This document shows positions 51,265-61,111 of a stretch of 64,000 nucleotides of DNA, piece after piece. The translations under genes were made by a program, and so were the position numbers. This stretch comes from Rotaria socialis (lineage: Eukaryota; Rotifera; Eurotatoria; Philodinida; Philodinidae), in NCBI GenBank assembly GCA_905331475.1, contig CAJNYU010003048.1, forward strand, positions 1 to 64,000. Direction: 5' to 3'. The notes below the pieces were generated by a model. The model had not been told where the DNA came from and made no database searches. It saw only the letters and a list, made by a program, of their open reading frames with translations. Numbering within the stretch: the stretch's first letter is position 1; every line of letters starts with the position of its first letter.

Positions 51265-51757
51265 TGTAACGCCTTGAGGAAGATCAGAGACGCAACTAAT
51301 AATAATGCCAGGTGCCACAGTATTGGTTATGGCAGAATGACAACAATGAAAATTAAATAGTATTGAACATTGGATGAAGATCCAATTGTTTATTCAATGA
51401 ACAGAAATAGTTGAGAATAAGAAGAACTCCACAAGCAAATAGCTGACACGAGTTCGAACGATTGTAAGGGGCAATCGAGTTAGATTGATTGTAAAGAACA
51501 ATCAAGTTGAAAAGAAAAATTGGTACATCTCAGTGAAGAGAGATATATCAAGAAGCTTCTAAGCAACTTGAAGAGAAGAAGAGAGTAACTATATATCTCA
51601 TTTTTCCGAATCTAAGCGCGAAAAACGAAAAAGTTGCCAAATGTTGAAAATAACAAGCGCAACAATAAACAACAAGAGAGAACAACACAGAGGAGAGAAT
51701 AAACATACATGATATAACAAACATCAAGACAAGACCAGTGACGTTGCTGTCGTCACA
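51265..51757 (-). mobile_element. Solo LTR with 5-bp target duplication
   Basis: Flanked on both sides by AGGAA (51260-51264 and 51758-51762). On the minus strand it begins TGTGACGACAGC and ends GGCGTTACA, so the ends are TG...CA and form a short inverted pair (TGT.ACG/CGT.ACA). In that orientation a TATATAG box near 51595 precedes an AATAAA near 51395, the U3-R order. No internal coding region exists, so it is a solo LTR left by recombination. Its family appears different from the LTR at 17008-17327, although both end in CGTTACA. Confidence 0.7.
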
Positions 51758-51762
51758 AGGAA

Positions 51763-53422
51763 CTCACAGTATTGTAGCTACATCAGATAAGAAATATAGA
51801 TTCATAATCATAAGCACTCGTAATATAGTATATGTGACTTACGAAGATGTCCAAATAAACTCACTTATAGCAGTTATAATCACATCCATTGTTATGATTT
51901 CAAAAGTCGATTGCTCTCTACTGCGTATGGTTGATAAAATGGCATAGTCGCCGAATACTAGTAGTATATTTAAAAAAATTAGAACATGAATAAGTGCAAA
52001 ATGGATGTGGTATACACAAAAGAATATTAACGAAGAAGTGAGCACAACCAATATTTAGCTTTCATTTGTGACCTTGTGTATGTCCTATAGTTTGCAAATA
52101 AAAGAAACATCATCTGAACTGTGTCCACGGTTCTGTTAATCTCATGAGACGCAGCTATGAGATGTCTAAACAAGATAGTAAAAATTGAAAATTATTTAAT
52201 TTAAGTTCCTCATTAGTTATTCATTTTTAAAGAGAATGTGAAACTGTTTTTAGAAATTCTCGAATTTTTTCAAATTGCTTAGAATGAAAATTCGAACGAA
52301 TTAGTATAAAATGAAGTCTTTTTAATACATGTAGAAAGTTCTTCCAAATCAAATAATGTTGCATATGTCTTTATGCAATGCGTATATTACTTCTTGCCAA
52401 CAAAACTCTACTTTCAATCGATACTTTCATATTCAAGACTGACTTGGTAAGTTGTAGTGTTTCAAATCAATATAAAAATTATAGTATATCCAATTAAATA
52501 CATTATCGTCGCAAACGGATGAATATTGGCCCAATTCAACCAGAGAATGGTCACAGATTTATGTGATACAAATAGTTACTGAATTTAATCATTGCAGTTA
52601 TTCCTTCATGCTCATTGTTGAGACTGATCTCCTATAGATACTGTCATTGTTACGCTTATTCGTCCAGAGGACCTGGTACTATTATAATCGATTTAACTAT
52701 GAACTGTAAAAACTAAGATTATTTCTAACTAAATCTTTCATAGTGCGATATTTCTTTGTACACTTGCATATCTGGGAAGCACGCAATTATGATGATGGTC
52801 AAGATTACAAGTATCCATTTAACCATAAAACTAACTTTTACTAACGATCACATCATCCTATCGTCAGCCCATATTAATATGTATATATCATTACTTTTGT
52901 ATGTAAATGATATAAAAAAAAAGGAAAGTCTAACTGAAACCTAGCAATGCTGTGAATGATGAAGATTTTCAGTAACCAAAATGTCTGTTTTATGGTTAAT
53001 CTTGAAAATTTTGAGATATAGGAATACTTACGTGTATAAGGAGATGAGTTAAATACAGTTGATTCAATCAACAGAATATTTATTTGTTCTTTTCGCCATT
53101 TAAACTGCACCGGAAAAGATTACATATAACCATTAGTGATAATATTCCTAAACCCATTGGCCTCTCGTATAATTGAAATTTATAATTACTTTATGAGAGA
53201 TTCTGCTATGATCATTGAATAATCTACTTTTGAGAAATCAGGAGCAATACGAAAAATCTGAAGTATATAATATTAAACGCACAACTCTTTGATTCTCATT
53301 AAAAACGCATTATATTTTTTATGCAAACGAATCAGCAAGCAGCCACATAAAATAATAAATGTTGCAAGACAAGTCACTACCTTATATTTTGTATTTCTGG
53401 TAATCATTACTAGTTTAGAATA
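51763..53422. other. Intergenic, no gene recognised
   Basis: AT-rich; no coding frame, RNA gene or repeat that I can support. Confidence 0.45.
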
Positions 53423-54985
53423 TTAAGATTTCTCGAAGCGAACACGTACTGCCAAAGATTTTGGAAAACAAGTAATTAGTTCCTCATAGCCACCTGTATT
53501 TTCTGGTGTATCCTCAAATGTGATACCACGTTGCATCAATCGAACAATCGCTGCTTTTAACTCGAACCAAGCTAATTCTTGTCCAATACATGCTCGATGT
53601 CCACCGCCGAATGTAATCATCGCCAACGGATGGTGATTTTGATCCTCAGCTAAGTATCGTTCTGGTACAAATTCTTTAGGATCAGCATGATGCCAATAGC
53701 GAGCATCAGTATTGATATTATGTAGTGCAATAAAAATAGTTTGCCCACGATTAATCTTCACATCATCAAGAATGGTGTCACGAGTAGCTATACGGGTTGT
53801 GAATGACGCGGTAGGAGCCAAACGTAATACCTGGATAGTAAAAAAGAAAATTAGAAACAAAATCTAGCATTGCGAAACAAAACCAACCTCTTTCGTTACA
53901 TATTCACAATAAGTTAGTGACGCCAAATTATTCGGTGTTAACGATGGTAAATAGTTTGGATCATCGGTCATCATAAGGTTATGTTCGCGTAGTTCATCTT
54001 TCATCCGTTGTTGTACTCGAGGATTTTTACTAGCGAAGAAAATGAACCAAGCTAAAGTGGTCGATGTTGTATCATATCCAGCTAGAATCATCATCACTAC
54101 TTCATCGAAAATTTCCACATGATTTAGGCCAGAAGATATATTTTCATCGTTAGCCTCTTCATTCAATGATGACACTAACGAAGCGATCAGAGTTTTCGGG
54201 CGCTCATCTTCTATTTCACTTTGCTTGTTTTGCTCTTGTTTGACCAATTTTTCTGCTAATTTATGAACTAATTGATAGGCTCTTTGATATTTCCGATTAA
54301 ATCTCAAATAGATCTTTCCTAACCATCGAGGCGTCCATGGTGTCATCATCAGTAATGTGCTATGAAAAATGAAATCAAGAAAGGCTTTTTTGATCGGTGA
54401 ATCAACATGGGTATCGAAATCACAGTCAAATCCAATTAATCCGATTACATTCATAGTAAGTGATTGACAAGCTGCATACAGATTACGATGGATCTGACCA
54501 GCATGAAGATATCGATCAATGAAGCGATCCGTACATTGAGTAATCATCGCTAAATGACCCACAATTTTTGCTCGTTTTAGCATCGGTAATAAAACTCGTA
54601 TATGTCGTTTCCATTTAGCACCGGTCAACATTGCAATGCCATTTGGACAAAAAAGATCGAAGTTTGGAAGAAATAAAGGTGATTGCTCGAAAGTATGACG
54701 ATCAGAAAATATTGCTTGAGCATGTTCAACTCGGCAAAAAACTAAACATCGATGTGAGCCAAACCAATATTGAAATTTATCACCAAATCGGCGTTGATAA
54801 TCGATCAGGACTTGATTAAATGTCGATTCTTGTTTCAATATACCGGAATTGAGTAGGTTACCAAAAAAAATATGCGGCTGTACCCCTGGCAAATCATCCC
54901 GTCGTGGAGCGTAACATTGTTTCAAATATATATATACAAGTACGATGACCAGTATTGTAAGAGTTACGAATATAATTGATATCAT
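53423..54985 (-). CDS. Cytochrome P450 monooxygenase, ER-anchored
   Basis: A haem-thiolate oxygenase. Two exons, 53888-54985 and 53423-53830, joined in phase 0, give 501 residues, the normal family size. An N-terminal membrane anchor (IIFVTLTILVIVLVYIYL) precedes the DLPGVQPHIFFGN hinge. The oxygen-activating I-helix is AGYDTTS; the K-helix ExxR is EVLR, split by the intron between Glu and Val; the PERF-type motif is VPERYL; and the haem loop is FGGGHRACIG with the Cys ligand. All critical residues are present, so it should be active. Overall resemblance is to animal microsomal P450s of the CYP3/CYP4-type clans, but I cannot assign the CYP family or substrate from sequence alone. Confidence 0.93.
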
Positions 54986-57813
54986 GTTAATCGAAAACTT
55001 TGTAAGCTATATGTAGCGTTTGCAGAACTCGATAAAAGAAGTACGTGACTTTTTTTTATATTGCTTAATTTGGTGTCACTTTTATTCAGCGGTAAATACG
55101 AGACAAAAAAACAACAACAGAAAGAAAATAAAGAACAAGAAAAGGTCACGTTCGGATCCCCTGACGAAGAATGGAAGGAGTCGCTGACATGTGGCTTTCT
55201 CTTCTATATAAAAAAAAAATGTACTGTGTTGACATTTGACTTTTTCCAACGACTGTAATCAAAATGAATATCGCATATAAAAATCAGCCTCGAATCTCGT
55301 ATGAGCTCAAATAAACTCTTGATTGAATACTATTCGAATCGTCTACTCTATAAAACTAACTGTAGACTAATACTGAAGTATAGCATCGTTGGTAGTGTTT
55401 CTATTGTGCAACAGTAATTTCTTTTTATGATGATAACAAACGTAGAGTTCAAACAAAAATACATCTTTTACTGTTTAGAAAAGAAAGAAACGAATTTTAC
55501 TACGATCGTCCCCGATTAATGACTTATTGATTTTTGTTGTATGACTATTCTAATCGATACTAATCAAGTTGAACAAGTCACGTTTTCTAATAGCATCGAT
55601 CTTTCTATATTTGTTGACTTTTAATTCAAGGATTTCCATGAAAATTATATTTAACTACTCGAAACAATTTATATGCATCTTTAAGGTCACCTAAATACTA
55701 TAACATACATGGACAGTACTGCCGTTGATGACACCACACGCATTCCTGTTGGTCATAATCCAATGACAAAGAGTGATCGATAAAATGTACGCACTCGTTG
55801 CATTGATATTATTCTTGAGTAAAAAATTACATTCACTAGATTAGAATAATTAAAGGTAAAGAATCAATTTGAGAAAAGAAATTGAAAAATTGCAAATCTG
55901 AGAAGAAAAAGTCTTAAATTGTATCAAAAACAACTAAAGTGATATGTCTTGATTATTTTTTACTGACAATACAGAAATGATGAATAATATCACTGTAAAC
56001 TATTTTACAGTTCCACCTATTCGGAAACATTTCCAAGTCTGTTTCGCTGTCTAAGCAAGTTCATCGTCGTGAAATACATTTTTTTTTCTCTTTCAATCCG
56101 TGAAAACTCATGCAAATCGAACTATCTCATCTTAGCCTACTAAAGCTAAATAAAATGGAACTAAACGCAAGTTAGAGGATTTATTTTGCAGTACTATTCT
56201 TTGAAGTTCTTCCGTTTCTAATCTCTACATGACATATACACTCGTACAATTATTTTATTCAGTGTAATATGATCATTTTTATGTTTGTCTTTTTTCTTAT
56301 AGAATTTTCATGTAATCAATCAACTCTGAACAGTAATCACCATCAATTAATTTTAATTTGTATTTTCAAAATATTAAGATTATGAATGTTAAAAAAATAA
56401 ATAATCACTAGCTCGATTACTCATACGAATAAATGATCTAATTATATGCTGCATTCTTTTTGAATTCTCGATTATCTAGAGAATGGAATCATTATTGAGC
56501 AGCATCCGTAAATTAATGATAAGAAAAATATCTCTCGTATTTTCGTACGTGCGTTTCTTCTTCAATTGATTTTGAATGGTCTTCCGCGCAATTAATTGCG
56601 AGATAAAGATTCGTGTTGTGCTTTTTCCTTACAGTTTTTTAACTGTATGATGATTAGCTTCATATAAGATATGCTGATAAAATATCGCTTAATATTATAA
56701 ATTGCTTTTGTTTTGATTGATATATAGAAGTCCTCACGAGATATTTCTGTATCAAATTTTTATTTGTAAATTTGTTATTGTTAGGAAAGGACATTGTGGA
56801 TAATAAAACAGACTGGAAAAAAAACTATGCTTACAGTATTCGTGCTAATGCAAATCGTATTTTTTATTTTGTGTCTTACAGCAGTACAGTCTAAACACTG
56901 AATATTGTTTCTGTAATGTGCGAAAGAAATTATCTAAATATTTTTTTACAACACTGAGAAGCTCATAGCAAAAATACATGTTTCAATAAATAGCTTTTAT
57001 TCGTGTGAATTTATTGAATTTGATCGAGAAATTAGATTAATAATTGATTATACAAAAAGTTGCACACGAAAATAATTAATAATATATATTTATGAGAGAT
57101 ATTTAATACATATTTTCACGTCTTGCTATATCTGAAACCATTATCAAAGTTTCAACAAAATTAGTAATTCATAAAAAGAAAATAGATGGATATTTGTTTT
57201 TCCCGACCATTCGTGATTCGTTTACTTCAGCAATAACTCAAATTGTTGTTCATTTTCTATAGATAAAATGTAGTAAATACGTGTGAAGTACATGCGAAAA
57301 TATAACTTTTGTATGTTGCCGTTGAATAATGCGAATAGCAGTGGATTTTCTTTTTATTTCTATGATCGTATTTTTCTCTTCTAGGATATACGGAAGGTCT
57401 GCTAATATTTTATGAGATATTACCATACATAAATATATTTAATATTCTGCTTGAAGTGAAACAATATTACAATTACTTTCTATATGTACATGACATGGAT
57501 TATTTATTTGCTTTAAAATTTCGATAAAAATCTGGTATATAAAAATGATTGATGGTTTTGAACTATGGCAAAATTTTGTGCTTAAGCTTGGATAAAGTTT
57601 TTCGTATGCCAGTCCTAAAAGAATATATGGCTAACTTAGAGACACAGAAGTAATTATATTTGTCGAAACATACTTTGGTGGCTTCGTCGATGTTATAGTC
57701 TCAAATTCCTATCAAATATTAAATGATTTTCAAATTGTGATTATTACAGCATGAACAGTCAATTTCAACTTACATTTTGCATCGACGATTGATTCGATAT
57801 TTCAGATTGCCTA
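54986..57813. other. Intergenic, no gene recognised
   Basis: About 2.8 kb, AT-rich. The end near 55000 should contain the P450 promoter. No coding or repeat structure is supported. Confidence 0.5.
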
Positions 57814-59982
57814 TCAACTAAACGTACTCCCTAATAGTATCGAACAGTGTTGTTTTAAATATTTTTAGCGTACCTATTGGTGTTGGATTTTGTATCGGTA
57901 AATTGATCATTGCTGTATTTTGATAGATATTCTTTGGAGTTTGAGAGTAAGGAGGTAGCACAGGCTTTAAATAAGTCATAGTTTGATCTATTAAGAATAA
58001 TTCTATAATAGATCCATGGAACATTAAGTTTCAACATACAGCTTCCTGTTGTTGGGTTCTGCGGAGAAATTGGAGACGTATTATCCAGGAAATCCGAGCT
58101 ACCATCACAAGTGTTCTTGAGATAATATTATTTAGTTAATATTAATAATTTTGTTAATCTTTTATATTACCTTATGAATGTGAAACATATTTAACGGTAT
58201 CATATTTTCGCAATTTATGCATGATGTTATTTCTAAAGGTGGTAGTTTAGCAGCAGCTCTGAATATAGAGAGATATAATATAGATACAGAACATGAACTT
58301 TAACATACTTAGCGGAAGATCTTATAAGACGTTGTACAGTGCAAATTTCCTTTCGTAGTTATGAAATTAGATAAGAAGTATGAATTTCTTATTGAATAAG
58401 TAAATAGAATATACTTTATGCCTATCGAAATCCTCGGTATTTATCGACTGTAAACAATATTCACACGGTATATAGTATTGAGACAATGATTGATTCGGAT
58501 TACTTGGATGAGAACGGCGATATTCGTTTGAAGAAATGTCTAAATTCTGATAACAACCAACGTCCGTTAATCTCTTACAGTCGCCGTTCTAAAGAAAGTG
58601 AAATGCAATATTCATGTCGATTTGTCACGTGAAACAATTTACTTCGGGAAATGGCTCTGGATTATAATATTGATGATCGATTTCTTGTGGAATATTATTC
58701 GTTGAAAAACTGTAAAAGAAACAAAACAGTGACTCTTTTGATAATTTGTTTGTCTAAAATCATACGTTGATTTTGTTACATTTTGATAAATATTATCGAT
58801 CTACAAAGACGTGATTCACATCAGATATTTTTAGATTTTATTTCTTACTTGTGTTCGAACCGTTCTATTACAAATTTGTTCTTTATTTTGAAAGCGTAAT
58901 CTAAGTAAATCTTCTCGAATAGCTTTGAAATTAGGCCTCTTATGTGATTCTTGTTCAGTACAATTTACAATAATACTCCAAAGTTCATTAGGGCATGTAT
59001 TCGGCTGTTCGAGTAATTTTCCTTTTATTCTTTCATGATACACAGTATCACTTCTTCTCAGATCTCCGTAAGGTACTGCACCTCCCGAACATACCTCCCA
59101 CATGAGGACACCAAAAGAGTAAACATCTGACTTTTCTGAATAATTATTCGAAGATGCATCGTAGAGTATTTCAGGCGCAGCATGGCGTACCGGAATCATT
59201 ACTGTCGTCGACGATGCCGTTGTTTCATATACTGAGAATAGTGGACTAGCTCGAGTAAGTCCAAAATCAGTTAGTTTAACCAGTATTTCCATAGGTTGGT
59301 TAGAGCTCGATCGAAAAACAAGTACATTACGACATGCTAGATCACCATGAACTATCTCATTGTCGGCTAAGCAAATCATGGCATCAACAATTTGCCAAAA
59401 TATCTCAAGTAAAACTTCAAAAGTCGGTTGAAAATTAGCGTTCCGTAAAAGTTTACTAAGATCACCTCCAGGAGCATACTCTTGAACTAACATAATGCTA
59501 GCCGAAGAGTCACTATCAATAAATCCATAGGTTCGAACAATATGAGGATGACAACTCAATTGTACATAAAAGCTTGCTTCACGTTTTGCTCTAGTTCCAT
59601 TTATTTTAATTAACACGATCGGTGGTCCAAGTTTTTGCATCCATTTTGCTTCATAAATTATTTTATTTGGAGTTTGAAATATTGGCTGCTGTTTAGTTTT
59701 ACATACATCAACATCAAGATGAAATTTATAATGTTTTTCTAATGATAACGATAGAAATTCGTCGACCATCTTTTTTACAATATAATTTGGTCTTAATGAT
59801 TTCAAATCCATGTGTTCGCGTGTAATTGGACTTGAAGCATTTCTTTGTATCCATGCTATGATATTTTTTCGTTCATATGTATGACCATCAGCACCGATAA
59901 CAGGATCGCAAAATAATTGATGAGTAATTGGACATTTTAATGAATCAAGTAAAGTCGATGGATTGTCGTCAATTTGCATCAC
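57814..59982 (-). CDS. U-box / tyrosine-kinase-like / double UBZ4-like zinc finger protein
   Basis: Nine exons: 58849-59982, 58766-58800, 58643-58709, 58415-58588, 58309-58349, 58171-58258, 58040-58115, 57874-57987, 57814-57830; every phase fits, 581 residues. Residues about 12-80 form a U-box E3 domain (LKCPITHQLFCDPVIGADGH, TYERKNIIAWI, SPITRE). Residues about 105-365 form a protein kinase with tyrosine-kinase-type motifs: Lys in VLIKING, HGDLACRN (Arg of HRD replaced by Gly), DFGLTR, PVRHAAPE, SDVYSFGVLMWEV and a final HKRPNF. No glycine-rich loop is visible. The C-terminal third has two fingers of exact pattern C-x2-C-x11-H-x3-C, the spacing of Rad18-type UBZ4 ubiquitin-binding fingers, each split by a phase-0 intron directly after His-Lys. 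A Pro-rich tail ends in IGSTFS. Likely role: ubiquitin signalling coupled to phosphorylation. Exons 2-9 rest on splice and phase logic. Confidence 0.8.
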
Positions 59983-60472
59983 TCTACATTTTAAGATTAA
60001 AAGGATTTCATGTGAAATATATTTATGTATTCAATTTTCATGCGTATGTTTTCGACGGAAGAAAAGCAAAAAATAATGCTATAGTGTAGGGCAAAAATAA
60101 ATGTCGCAATGAATCATTGCAACGGTTTTAGAAAAACTTTTTTTCTGTCAATGAAGTTATGTAAATGTAGATGTCGTATATAATAACTACAACGTATGTC
60201 TGAAAGAAGCCGCCATTTGAATGAGTACCTCTAAAAGTTGGGCGAGACATGAAATATGTTTTCGTTCAAATGATTTTTCAATGCCAGAGAAAAGATCTTT
60301 CTCAATCGGTTCCTTGAATTACATAGTCATTTACACTATTCTCTCTAAAGTCTTGGTTATATTTTGTATGACAGTCTGTAAGTATCGATGGAGTTCAACA
60401 TTGAATAATATTTTTATTTCAACTAGTACCATGCGAAAAGGATCTGAGCAGTGTTATATTAGGATACTTGCC
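59983..60472. other. No gene recognised
   Basis: Upstream region of the U-box kinase gene and left flank of the hAT-like element; an upstream non-coding exon is possible. Confidence 0.4.
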
Positions 60473-60480
60473 ATCGAGAG

Positions 60481-61103
60481 CATAGATGGAACCGGTCCGG
60501 CAGGTCTGCCGGTTGCCGGTCCGGTCCGGGCGGAGATGTCAGACCGGCTGGTCTGCGCAATTTTTTAGTCATATTTCTATAGAACATCAAATATTTGGTC
60601 TGTAGATGACGTAAACAAGGACAGTTAAGGTTTTCATGTGGATAATATAAAATTCCAATCTTAAATTGTAAATGATATTATACAAAATTTGTGTTATTTT
60701 AATTCTATAAGACTATGCAACAGTTGCATAGTCTTATAGAGTGTGTGAAAGGCGATACTCTAATATTTGAAGTATGAGTTATACTTTCAAAACTACATTT
60801 ATACTGTTTTCGACAATTCAAACTCAAAGGGGAAAAATCGTATTTCTGTATTTTCATATTTCTATCTATTTCGGAAGTATTTCTAAGTGTTTTTACGAAT
60901 TTCTATGTATTTCCAATTTATTTTTACGTATTACTGTATTTCTGAAATACATATAAACACATACAAATACGTAGAAATACTGAAGTTTTGTCAAACTACA
61001 TGAAAAGACCCGCCGGGTTTTTGCCAGTTTTAGCATTATTATAGACCGGCCAGTTACCGGCCGGTCCGGTCCGGGCAGAAAAACTCGACCGGTTCCATCT
61101 ATG
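60481..61103. mobile_element. hAT-like non-autonomous element with 8-bp target duplication
   Basis: Terminal inverted repeats CATAGATGGAACCGGTC at 60481-60497 and 61087-61103 match exactly. ATCGAGAG flanks both ends (60473-60480 and 61104-61111). The subterminal regions are rich in CCGGTCCGG-type words; the centre carries a perfect hairpin (60705-60739) and a degenerate GTATTTC repeat tract (about 60840-60980). No protein is encoded. The duplication length suggests the hAT superfamily. Confidence 0.85.
60705..60739. repeat. Perfect hairpin, 17-bp arms, 1-nt loop
   Basis: CTATAAGACTATGCAAC, one A, then its exact complement. It lies inside the hAT-like element, without a T-tract that would suggest a terminator. 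Confidence 0.8.
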
Positions 61104-61111
61104 ATCGAGAG

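Noticed and set aside
60221..60568. 115-codon plus-strand frame
   Set aside because: Runs into the hAT-like element; its second half is translated terminal repeat.
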